A DNA stretch of 22,747 nucleotides from DATCJU01 sp036562635 (GTDB lineage: Bacteria; Actinomycetota; Actinomycetes; Mycobacteriales; Pseudonocardiaceae). Of the stretch, positions 7,898 to 14,754 are shown one piece after another (position 1 is the stretch's first letter; each line of letters starts with the position of its first letter). Position numbers and translations under genes: made by a program. The stretch is taken from NCBI GenBank assembly GCA_036562635.1, contig DATCJU010000163.1:1-22747 (forward strand). Direction: 5' to 3'. A model generated the notes under the pieces. It did not search any database and was not told the origin of the DNA. It saw nothing but the letters and a program-made list of their open reading frames with translations.

Positions 7898-8722
7898 ATG
7901 TCACGCACCGCTTTCAGGAGGCGGAGAAGCGTTCCGAGGGAGACCCCCGATCCGGTGGAGATCCCTGTCTCGGAGAGCCCGTTTCCCAACCTGCTCCACC
8001 CCCACACCGTGTCCGACTTCACCGCGGTCTTCCGCACCTGGCTCGAGGAGGCCCACCAGCGTGCCCGGAAGCTGCAGGATCAGCGTCAGGACTGGGCCAA
8101 CGCCACGAGCTTCGGCACCGACCGTTACCAACGCCTACTGCACACCGCCGGCGGACTCACCCACTCCCTGAACGGTCTGGAGTTCGTCAGAGATACCCAG
8201 AAAGGCACCCAGTCCCTACTGTTCCGCCTACCCCACGTAGTGCTGTATGTACTCCGGGTCGAAGGCAACAATCCACGCGGGCGCATCCGACAAACCGGCA
8301 GACTCCGCCGGGAACTGCTAGCGGACGACTCGGTGGTGTGCCCAGAAGCGGACTCGACCGATCCCGCCCTCTTGCCCCTGTCGGTCAAGCCCCTGTCGGT
8401 CAAGGACGCTCTGCTGGGCAACGACCGGAAGCTGCTTCTGCTGCTCTGGTCCGGCACCAAGGAAGAAGGTCTCACCGGTCTGTGGGTGGGACAGGGCGTC
8501 CAGAAGGACGAGAACAACGTCATCACCTGGAACTGGGTGTCCCCCCTCTACCAGCGCGACAGGAGTGACGGGCTGGAAGAGGGCGGAAGTCCCCACCTCG
8601 GCCCGAACGGCCCACAGCCCGACCTCTTCTCCGGTCCCACCGCCTTCGACCAGCCCGAGCCGGAACTGCCCCTGCGTCCGAAGCAGGCTCCCACCCGGGA
8701 GACCGGCGGCACCTCCGCCTGA
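7898..8722 (+). CDS. Hypothetical protein of 274 residues, possible partner of the downstream XRE-ImmA protein
   Basis: I do not recognise a family. ATG 7898 has an excellent ribosome binding site (GGAAGG, 8 bases upstream). The N-terminus is basic (TAFRRRRSV). The core has helices around residues 30-75 and apparent beta-strands around 90-120 (QSLLFRLPHVVLYVLRVEGN) and 170-205 (KLLLLLWSGT, LTGLWVGQGV, VITWNWVSPL). The C-terminal 65 residues are proline-rich and look disordered. There is no signal peptide or membrane helix, so it is probably cytoplasmic. Codon use is softer than its neighbours, with CTA, GTA, TAT, AAT and AGA codons around 8200-8330, which suggests later acquisition. A 15-base perfect tandem duplication (8375-8404) doubles the residues PLSVK. 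It lies 128 bases upstream of the XRE-ImmA gene on the same strand. A toxin-like or effector role is only a guess. Confidence 0.75.
   Translation: MSRTAFRRRRSVPRETPDPVEIPVSESPFPNLLHPHTVSDFTAVFRTWLEEAHQRARKLQDQRQDWANATSFGTDRYQRLLHTAGGLTHSLNGLEFVRDTQKGTQSLLFRLPHVVLYVLRVEGNNPRGRIRQTGRLRRELLADDSVVCPEADSTDPALLPLSVKPLSVKDALLGNDRKLLLLLWSGTKEEGLTGLWVGQGVQKDENNVITWNWVSPLYQRDRSDGLEEGGSPHLGPNGPQPDLFSGPTAFDQPEPELPLRPKQAPTRETGGTSA
8375..8404 (+). repeat. 15-base tandem duplication inside the hypothetical gene
   Basis: CCCCTGTCGGTCAAG occurs twice in direct succession (8375-8389 and 8390-8404). It stays in frame and gives PLSVK-PLSVK. Perfect identity suggests a recent slippage event. Confidence 0.9.
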
Positions 8723-8779
8723 TCCCCCGTTCGTCTCACGACCCCACCCCGGCCGGAGCGCCGCTGCGCGGTGCGGCAC

Positions 8780-8805
8780 GATGACCACCGTCCCCGGTGG
8801 TGATC
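8780..8805 (+). promoter_or_regulatory. Candidate operator upstream of the XRE-ImmA gene
   Basis: An inverted repeat ACCACCG-TCCC-CGGTGGT (8784-8801) is flanked by GAT and ATC at matching distance (8780-8782 and 8803-8805). It lies about 45 bases before GTG 8851. The position suits autoregulation by the XRE domain of the gene product. It could instead be a weak terminator for the upstream gene. Confidence 0.35.
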
Positions 8806-8850
8806 CCCGCGGGCACTCCGAACCGGCGCCGACGGCAGGGGAGACGGATC

Positions 8851-9954
8851 GTGAGCGTGGATGCCCGCCCGGCCACGCGGACGTTCGAACCGGCACGCCT
8901 GGCGATGGCCCGCCGACTCGCGGGGCTGCGCCAGTGGGAGCTGGCCGCGGCCATCGACCGGCCGGTCGCCGCCGTCGCCCAGTACGAGCTGGGGCGGTCA
9001 TACCCGAGTGCGGAGACCCTGGCCCGCTGCGCCCGGGTCCTCGACGTCCCGGCCGGTTTCTTCACCGCAGGCCGTCCACAGCTCCGGTTGGACACGGCAC
9101 AGGTGCACTTCCGGTCGCTGCGGGCCACACAGACCGTACGACGCGAGCAGGCGCTGGCCCGGGTCGAGCTGCTCTGGGAACTGCTCGGCGAGGTGGAGCA
9201 GGTCGTCGAGCTGCCCACGGTCGACCTCGGCCTCCCACCGGGGGCAGGACCCGGGGACCCGGCACGGGTCGCGCGGGAGGTGCGCGGGGTGTGGGGTGTG
9301 TCCGCCGGTCCGGTGGCACATCTGGTCCGCAACCTCGAGGCACGGGGTGTCGTCGTGGTCGAGAACCCTCCGACGGCGGATCCCACCGGGCAGGACGTGG
9401 ACGCCTTCTCCGCCCCGCTGTACGGGCGCCCGGTCGTGGTGCTGCCGGCGACGGAGGACCTGGCGGAACGTCGGTTCGCCGCCGCCCACGAGCTGGGGCA
9501 TCTGCTGCTGCACCCGGACGCCGCGCCGGGCAACGGGCACCACGAGGCCGAGGCGATCGCCTTCGCCGCGGAGTTCCTCGCCCCGGCCCGGGAACTGCGT
9601 GATCTCCTGCCCCCGGCCACGGACGTGCCGGCGCTCGTGGAGCTGGGCACGTCGTACGGGGTGCCCGTCACGGTCCTCGTCCGGCAGGGCCGGAACCTGG
9701 GTGTCTACCCGGCGGACGTCTGCCGTCGGCTCATGAGTGCCCTGGCCACGCTCGATCAGCGCGCCCACCGGCCGCCGGTGACCTACCCGGGCGAGCGCCC
9801 CGAGCTGGTGGTCCGCGCCCTCGACATGGCGGCCGATCACGGTCTCCCGCTGGGAGCGCTGGCCCGGCGCCTGCACGTCACCCCGGCCATGGTGCGCGAC
9901 CTGCTGGGGCTCGGGGTGAACCGTCCCCGGCTCCGACTCGTGTCCGGCGGCTGA
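8851..9954 (+). CDS. XRE-ImmA/IrrE fusion: HTH regulator with zinc metallopeptidase domain
   Basis: The protein has 367 residues from GTG 8851 (GGGGAG 7 bases upstream). Residues about 10-70 are an XRE helix-turn-helix (RRLAGLRQWELAAAIDRPVA, then QYELGRSYPSAETLARCARV). Residues about 150-290 are an ImmA/IrrE (DUF955) domain with the gluzincin motif HELGH at 213-217. The likely third ligand lies in the acidic helix EAEAIAFAAEFL at 232-243. The last 70 residues include a second HTH-like segment (LPLGALARRLHVTPAMVRDL). Family members either cleave a partner repressor on induction, as ImmA cleaves ImmR, or act as self-contained ligand-responsive regulators such as RamB/ScfR types. The unrecognised gene upstream may be a partner or target. 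The frame is open from 8797, but the SD supports 8851. Confidence 0.88.
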   Translation: MSVDARPATRTFEPARLAMARRLAGLRQWELAAAIDRPVAAVAQYELGRSYPSAETLARCARVLDVPAGFFTAGRPQLRLDTAQVHFRSLRATQTVRREQALARVELLWELLGEVEQVVELPTVDLGLPPGAGPGDPARVAREVRGVWGVSAGPVAHLVRNLEARGVVVVENPPTADPTGQDVDAFSAPLYGRPVVVLPATEDLAERRFAAAHELGHLLLHPDAAPGNGHHEAEAIAFAAEFLAPARELRDLLPPATDVPALVELGTSYGVPVTVLVRQGRNLGVYPADVCRRLMSALATLDQRAHRPPVTYPGERPELVVRALDMAADHGLPLGALARRLHVTPAMVRDLLGLGVNRPRLRLVSGG

Positions 9955-10011
9955 ACGCGTCGGCTCCCCCGGAAGGCCACCGGCGCGGTGCCTGCCGTCC
10001 GGGAACACGCC

Positions 10012-10030
10012 CGATCCGACACTCGGATCG
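10012..10030 (+). promoter_or_regulatory. Perfect inverted repeat at the promoter of the PLP enzyme gene
   Basis: CGATCCGA-CAC-TCGGATCG is an 8-base perfect inverted repeat. It lies directly upstream of a TACCAT hexamer (10037-10042) that would place transcription start at 10049-10050, at the ATG of the PLP enzyme gene. It therefore covers the -35 zone and looks like an operator. The alternative is a short terminator for the XRE-ImmA gene ending at 9954. Confidence 0.45.
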
Positions 10031-10049
10031 GCGACCTACCATGCGGTCC

Positions 10050-11252
10050 ATGGCCTTCGACGTCGCCCGTGTCCGCGCGCTGTACCCGGCTCTCGCCGAC
10101 GGCTACGCCTACCTGGACGGGGCGGCGGGTACCCAGGTGCCCACCCCGGTGATCGAGGCGATCGCAGCCGCCTACCGGCAGGGCCTGGGCAACGTGCACG
10201 GTCCCTTCCCGGCCAGTGCCCGGTCCGACGCCGTCGTGGCCGAGGCGCGGCGCGCGGTCGCCGACCTGGTGGGCGGTGATCCCCGGGGTGTGGTGCTCGG
10301 CCCCAACATGACCACCCTGACCTACCGGTTCGCCGCCACCCTGGCCAAGCGGTGGCGCCCCGGCGACGAGATCGTCCTCTCCCGGCTGGACCACGACGCC
10401 AACGTGCGGCCGTGGCTGCAGGCCGCGGAGCGCGTGGGCGTGGTGGTGCGTTGGGCGGAGGTCGACGTGGCCACCGGGGAGCTGCCGGTCGAACAGTACG
10501 ACGAGCTGATCGGTGAGCGCACCCGGCTGGTCGCGGTCACCGCAGCGTCCAACATCCTCGGCACCCGGCCCGACGTGCGGGCCGTCGCGGATCGGGCGCA
10601 CGCCGTGGGTGCGCTGACCTACGTCGACGGCGTGCACGCCACTCCGCACGGTCCTGTCGACGTCACCGAGCTGGGCGCCGACTTCTACGCCACGTCGGCC
10701 TACAAGTGGTCCGGCCCGCACCTGGGGGCCGTGGTCGCGGATCCGGCGCTGTTGGAGACACTGCGCCCGGACAAGCTGGCCTGTTCCCCCGACGAGGTGC
10801 CGGAGCGCTTCGAGACCGGCACCGCCCCCTTCGCCGACCTGGCCGGGCTGGCCGCCGCGGTGGACCACCTGGCGAGCCTGGACGACGCGGCCACCGGAAG
10901 CCGGCGGGAGCGGGTCCTGGCCTCCATGGCGGCGGTGGAGGAGCACGAGCAGGCGGAGTTCGCCCGGATGACGGCCGAGCTGGCCGCCATGCCGCACGTG
11001 TCGCTGATCGGCCGCCCGGCGCGCCGTACCGCCACCGCCTACTTCCGGGTGGTCGGGCGCACGCCGCGCGAGGTGGCCGAGCACCTGGCCTCGTGCCGGG
11101 TCAACGTCTGGCACGGGCACAACTACGCGTGGGAGCTCACGGGTGTGCTGGGGGTGCGGGACAGCGGTGGGGCCGTGCGCGCCGGGCTGGTGCACTACAA
11201 CGACCGCTCCGATGTCGACCGGTTGCTGAACGCCCTGTCGGACCTGCGCTGA
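10050..11252 (+). CDS. Cysteine desulfurase-like PLP enzyme (aminotransferase class V fold)
   Basis: The protein has 400 residues from ATG 10050; ATG 10041 would add three. Class V features are clear: YLDGAAGTQVPTPV near the N-terminus, TAASNILGTRPDV, the cofactor-binding YVDGVHATPHGPVD, and the Schiff-base lysine in TSAYKWSGPHLG (about residue 219). The C-terminal loop reads CRVNVWHGHNYAWELTGVLG and has no cysteine at the place where true cysteine desulfurases carry their persulfide-forming residue. It therefore fits the cysteine desulfurase-like group (TIGR01976 type), whose reaction is not established. No Fe-S assembly genes are nearby. The TACCAT hexamer and the inverted repeat just upstream suggest a regulated, possibly leaderless transcript. 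Confidence 0.87.
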   Translation: MAFDVARVRALYPALADGYAYLDGAAGTQVPTPVIEAIAAAYRQGLGNVHGPFPASARSDAVVAEARRAVADLVGGDPRGVVLGPNMTTLTYRFAATLAKRWRPGDEIVLSRLDHDANVRPWLQAAERVGVVVRWAEVDVATGELPVEQYDELIGERTRLVAVTAASNILGTRPDVRAVADRAHAVGALTYVDGVHATPHGPVDVTELGADFYATSAYKWSGPHLGAVVADPALLETLRPDKLACSPDEVPERFETGTAPFADLAGLAAAVDHLASLDDAATGSRRERVLASMAAVEEHEQAEFARMTAELAAMPHVSLIGRPARRTATAYFRVVGRTPREVAEHLASCRVNVWHGHNYAWELTGVLGVRDSGGAVRAGLVHYNDRSDVDRLLNALSDLR

Positions 11253-11305
11253 CCCCACGACGACACCGGGTGCCGTCGGCCCGGGCTCCATGGTGCCGGT
11301 CACCT

Positions 11306-11321
11306 GTCCCGAACGGGGGAC
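11306..11321 (+). terminator. Possible terminator after the PLP enzyme gene
   Basis: A short hairpin GTCCC/GGGAC with a 6-base loop is embedded in a larger imperfect repeat (GGTGCCGTC near 11269, GACGGCACC near 11319). It sits 50-70 bases downstream of the stop at 11252. There is no U-tract, so the call is weak. Confidence 0.3.
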
Positions 11322-11335
11322 GGCACCGACGCGGG

Positions 11336-11371
11336 GTGATCACGCTGCGTGGGGTATCACATGGTGTGATA
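11336..11371 (+). promoter_or_regulatory. Operator-like inverted repeats upstream of the padR gene
   Basis: TATCACA-TGG-TGTGATA (11355-11371) is a perfect 7-base inverted repeat. A related palindrome GTGATCAC lies just upstream (11336-11343), so the element GTGAT/ATCAC occurs repeatedly. PadR proteins commonly bind AT-richer dyads upstream of their own genes. This dyad is 129 bases upstream of the PadR start, and a TATATT -10-like hexamer lies between them at 11466-11471. A PadR autoregulatory site is the simplest reading, but a distant site for another regulator is possible. Confidence 0.5.
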
Positions 11372-11499
11372 ATCAAGTGCGGATAGCACGCTCGATCACC
11401 TCCGTGTGACGCACCCCATCTCTACCCGGTACTTTTCCGTTTCCAACACAGAAGTGAAGACTCCGTATATTCTTGGTCGGAGATACCAGGGAGGGTGAC

Positions 11500-12141
11500 A
11501 TGGTGAAGCGGAGGGTCAGCAACCCATTGGCCTTGGCGGTCTTAGCCTGCCTGCGCCAACGACCCATGCACCCCTACGAGATCGCCACCACGCTGCGCGA
11601 CCAGCACCACGACAGCGCGGTGAAGCTCAACTACGGCTCGCTCTACAGCGTGATCGACTCGATGCGTCGGGTCGGCTGGGTGGAGGTGCAGGGCACCGAC
11701 CGCCAGGGCAACCGACCCGAGCGCACCGTCTACGCCATCACCGACGCGGGCCGCAGTGAGCTGACCCGCTGGCTGCGCGAACTGCTGAGCACCCCGGCCA
11801 AGGAGTACCCCCTGTTCTCCGCCGGGTTGACCTTCATCACCGCACTGCCGCCCGACGAGGTGATGGCCCAGCTGGCCCTGCGGGTGCACCGGCTGGAGAC
11901 CGAGGTGCAGCAGGCCAGGGCCGCGCTCCAGGCCGCCGTCGAGGGAACGGCGGAGAGCCCGGCGGTGCCTCGGGTCTTCCTGATCGAGGACGAGTACCAG
12001 CTCACCCTGAAGGAGAGCGAGCTGGCCTGGGTGCGCGGTCTGCTCCAGGAGATGAACACGGGATCGCTGCCCGGTATGGACGACTGGCGCCGGTACCACG
12101 AGGAGCCCGCGGACTCGGAGGACCAGCGCGCCACCGGCTGA
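11500..12141 (+). CDS. PadR family transcriptional regulator with a TTA codon
   Basis: The protein has 213 residues from ATG 11500, with GGGAGG 5 bases upstream. The N-terminal winged helix (about residues 8-90) has the PadR hallmarks LAVLACLRQRPMHPYEIATT, YGSLYSVIDSMRRVGWV, GNRPERTVYAITDAG and then a recognition wing. The C-terminal half (about 110-190) is a helical dimerisation domain. PadR proteins usually repress transport or detoxification genes and are released by phenolic or aromatic ligands. Leu15 is encoded by TTA (11542-11544), the only in-frame TTA I noticed in any gene of the window. In streptomycetes such codons make expression depend on the bldA tRNA. The gene lies next to the polyketide cluster, on the opposite strand, and is the nearest candidate pathway regulator. 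The frame begins at 11473, but the SD decides for 11500. Confidence 0.9.
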   Translation: MVKRRVSNPLALAVLACLRQRPMHPYEIATTLRDQHHDSAVKLNYGSLYSVIDSMRRVGWVEVQGTDRQGNRPERTVYAITDAGRSELTRWLRELLSTPAKEYPLFSAGLTFITALPPDEVMAQLALRVHRLETEVQQARAALQAAVEGTAESPAVPRVFLIEDEYQLTLKESELAWVRGLLQEMNTGSLPGMDDWRRYHEEPADSEDQRATG

Positions 12142-12210
12142 CCACCTCCGGCCGTTCCACCCGGACACCCCCGAAGGAACGACCACCGCACGAAGTCACC
12201 TGGTAACGGG

Positions 12211-12216
12211 TACCTC
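12211..12216 (+). promoter_or_regulatory. Candidate -10 (TACCTC) for the DUF72 gene
   Basis: TACCTC ends 6 bases before ATG 12223. This is the same leaderless geometry as at orn and the PLP gene. No ribosome binding site is visible before the ATG. There is no good -35. Confidence 0.3.
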
Positions 12217-12222
12217 GACGGT

Positions 12223-13280
12223 ATGGATGAACCACGGCCGTGCCCGGGCGTCCTCGTCGGCACCACGGGGTGGACGGACCCCTCACCCACCGCGGCCGGG
12301 TGGTATCCGCGGGGAGTGGACAACCCCGAGCAACAGCTGCGGTACTACGCTGAGCACTTCCGACTGGTCGAAGTGGACTCGACCTGCCACGAACTGCCCG
12401 GCGCCCGCGACGTCGAGGCCTGGGTGTCCGGGACCCCCGAGGGCTTCACGTTCGACGTCCAGGCGTTCGCCCTGCTCACCCACCACCCGACCCATCCTGC
12501 GGCCCTCCCGCCCGACCTGCGCCCCGCCACCGGCCGGCCGGTCCACCAGCAGGACCTGTCCCCCGCGGTGGTGGACGCGGTGTGGCGACGCTTCCTGGAC
12601 GGTGTGGAACCACTACGTGCCGCGGGACGGCTCGGTCTGCTGCTCTTCCGGTTCCCCCACTGGTTCCGGCCCGGGCCGCGCACCGAGGAGTACCTGCTGG
12701 AGTGTCAGCAGCGGTGCTCACCGGCACGGATCTGCGTGGAGTTCTGCAAGCCGAGTGGCTCAGTCCCCGCCGGGCCGGGCGCACCCTGCGCTTCCTGACC
12801 GAGCACCGGCTGCCCTACGTCTGCGTGGACATGCCGCAGGGCCATCCCGAGTCACTGCCGCCCGTGCTCCCCGCCACCGCCGACGTCGCCGTCGTCCGGT
12901 TCCACGGGCGCAGTCCGACGTGGACCGGCCGGGACGCCTCGGCACGCTTCCGGTACCACTACTCCGGCGCCGAACTGGCCCACTGGGCCGACCGCGTCCG
13001 CGAGCTGTCACGCCGGGTGCGCACCACCCACGTGGTGTTCGCCAACGGCTTCCGGGACGACGCACAGGTCGACGCTGCCCGGTTCCAGGAACTGCTGGAC
13101 ACGACGACACCGATGCCGAGGTGGCGGCGAGTCGGCTGTCGCACCGGACACGGAGGAGGGAGGCCGGGCCGCCCCCACACACAGGCGGCCCGGCCGTCGC
13201 CGGAGTCCGATTCGAGGAGCTCGTCCGGTGTCCACCCACGACCGGCGGCATCGGCACCCGGCGACCGCAACGGCCGGTGA
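12223..13280 (+). pseudogene. DUF72 (YecE-like) protein gene interrupted by a frameshift
   Basis: The first part, from ATG 12223, reads VLVGTTGWTDPS, then GWYPRG, RYYAEHFRLVEVDSTCHELPG and LGLLLFRFPHWFRPGP, all typical of DUF72 TIM-barrel proteins. It continues to RICVEF at about 12744. The family sequence then continues in another frame: AEWLSPRRAGRTLRFLTEHR, YVCVDMPQG, VVRFHGRSPTWTGR, and THVVFANGFRDDAQVDAARF ending near 13105. The change of frame corresponds to one lost base within TTCTGCAAG (12742-12750). One inserted base would restore a VEFRQAEWL-like junction. Read unbroken, the first frame stops at 12798. The tail after 13110 has no family match and contains a strong hairpin. DUF72 proteins have no settled function. 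A sequencing error cannot be excluded. Confidence 0.75.
13162..13195. terminator. Bidirectional terminator between the DUF72 gene and accC
   Basis: A perfect 12-base stem (13162-13173 with 13184-13195) and a 10-base loop lie between the convergent DUF72 and accC genes, about 150 bases beyond the accC stop. It falls inside the nominal open tail of the DUF72 frame, suggesting that this tail is not native coding sequence. Confidence 0.6.
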
Positions 13281-13342
13281 CCCGCCGGTACCGGTGACGT
13301 CCCGGCGTCCACCAGTACCAGCGCTCCGGGTCACCACCGGTC

Positions 13343-14749
13343 TCAGCTCGCGGCCCGACGGACCTCCGCCCGCTCCCCGGCGTCGAGCAGACCCGACTCC
13401 TCCAGGAACGAGGTGGTGTGCTCACCGGCGCGGAACACCGGGTCGACCATCACCCCGCGGAGCAGCCCTGCCGTCGTCCGGATCCCGGCGCCCCGCACCC
13501 GCAGTTCGGACAGGGCACGGTCCATCCGGGCCAGTGCCTGCTCCCGGTCCGGCGCCCAGACGATCACCTTCGCCAGCAGCGAGTCGTACTCGGCGGGCAC
13601 CCGCCAACCGGAGTAGGCGTGCGTGTCCACCCGCACGAACGGGCCACCGGGTGGGGTGAACTCCTCCAGCAGTCCCGGGCAGGGGGCGAAGTTCCGGTCC
13701 GGGTCCTCGGCGTTGATCCGGCACTCCACCGCCACCCCGTTCAACCGGACGTCCTCCTGCCGCACCGACAGCGGCAGCCCGGCCGCCACCCGCAGCTGCT
13801 CGCGGACCAGGTCGATGCCGGTGACCGCCTCGGTGACCGGGTGCTCCACCTGGATACGACAGTTGACCTCGATGAACGCGATGTCCTCGCCGTTGACCAG
13901 GAACTCGAAGGTGCCGGCACCGGTGTAGCCGACGGCACGCGCACCCTGCACCGCCAGTTCGGCGAGCCGCCGGGAGACGTGCGGGGGCAGGCCCGGAGCC
14001 GGGCTCTCCTCGACCAGCTTCTGGTGGCGTCGCTGCACCGAGCAGTCCCGCTCGCCCAGGTGAATCACGTTGCCGTGCTGGTCGGCCAGGATCTGCACCT
14101 CGACGTGCCGGGCGCGTTCCCAGAACCGCTCCAGGTACACCCGGTCGTCACCGAACACCGCGCGGGCCGCCGCCCGGGTGGCGCGGAACGTCGGCAGCAG
14201 CTCGCCCCAGCGCCGCACCACGGACATGCCACGCCCACCGCCACCGGCCGCGGCCTTGATGATGAGCGGCAGGCCGATCCGGTTCGCGGCCTCGACCACC
14301 TCACCGGCGGTGCGCACCGGCTCCAGGGTGCCCGGTACGACCGGCAGTCCGGCGTCGGCCATCAGCTTGCGGGCCAGGGACTTGTCGCCGAGCTGGGACA
14401 TCACCTCGGGCCGGGGGCCGACGAAGACCAGGCCGTTGCGGGCGCAGATCTCGGCGAAGTCCGGGTCCTCGGACAGGAACCCGTACCCGGGGTGCACCGC
14501 GTTCGCACCCGTGCGCAGCGCCGCCTCAATGATCGCCGGCGGATACAGGTAGCTGTGCTTGGGCGAGCCCGGGCCGATCTGCACCGCCTCGTCGGCGGCC
14601 AGCACCGCGGCCGAGTCCCGGTCCGCCGTGGAGTGCACCACGACGGTGCGGATCCCCAGTTCCCGACAGGTACGCACCACCCGCAGCGCGATCTCGCCGC
14701 GGTTGGCGACCAGGACCTTGTCGAACACCGGGCGGTCCGGAGCAGGCAT
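13343..14749 (-). CDS. accC: Acetyl-CoA carboxylase, biotin carboxylase subunit
   Basis: The protein has 468 residues and carboxylates biotin on AccB using ATP and bicarbonate. The start reads FDKVLVANRGEIALRVVRTC. Other landmarks are HPGYGFLSED (86-95), the ATP-grasp glycine-rich loop AAAGGGGRGMSVV (167-178), RDCSVQRRHQKLVEESPAP (234-252) and the catalytic block IEVNCRIQVEHPVTE (293-307). The last differs from the common EMNTR form by V and C but keeps the key Glu, Asn, Arg and Glu. The C-terminal barrel ends in AGEHTTSFLEESGLLD. The length is normal for a stand-alone AccC. The stop of accB overlaps GTG 14758 (GTGA), an alternative start three codons upstream. ATG 14749 has the better SD spacing (GGGGGA, 9 bases). 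It is the last gene of the polyketide operon and is probably dedicated to malonyl-CoA supply for it. Confidence 0.93.
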   Translation of the reverse strand: MPAPDRPVFDKVLVANRGEIALRVVRTCRELGIRTVVVHSTADRDSAAVLAADEAVQIGPGSPKHSYLYPPAIIEAALRTGANAVHPGYGFLSEDPDFAEICARNGLVFVGPRPEVMSQLGDKSLARKLMADAGLPVVPGTLEPVRTAGEVVEAANRIGLPLIIKAAAGGGGRGMSVVRRWGELLPTFRATRAAARAVFGDDRVYLERFWERARHVEVQILADQHGNVIHLGERDCSVQRRHQKLVEESPAPGLPPHVSRRLAELAVQGARAVGYTGAGTFEFLVNGEDIAFIEVNCRIQVEHPVTEAVTGIDLVREQLRVAAGLPLSVRQEDVRLNGVAVECRINAEDPDRNFAPCPGLLEEFTPPGGPFVRVDTHAYSGWRVPAEYDSLLAKVIVWAPDREQALARMDRALSELRVRGAGIRTTAGLLRGVMVDPVFRAGEHTTSFLEESGLLDAGERAEVRRAAS

Positions 14750-14754
14750 CGTGC

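Noticed and set aside
10050..11252. Naming the PLP enzyme as an IscS/SufS cysteine desulfurase
   Set aside because: The catalytic cysteine is absent from the C-terminal loop and no Fe-S assembly genes are nearby.
9837..11303. A 488-codon minus-strand frame opposite the PLP enzyme
   Set aside because: It is an antisense shadow; the plus strand carries the lysine motif and class V landmarks.
12227..13297. A continuous 356-codon frame across the DUF72 region
   Set aside because: Its translation is arginine/proline-rich with no DUF72 motifs. The recognisable family sequence lies in the other two frames, on either side of the frameshift.
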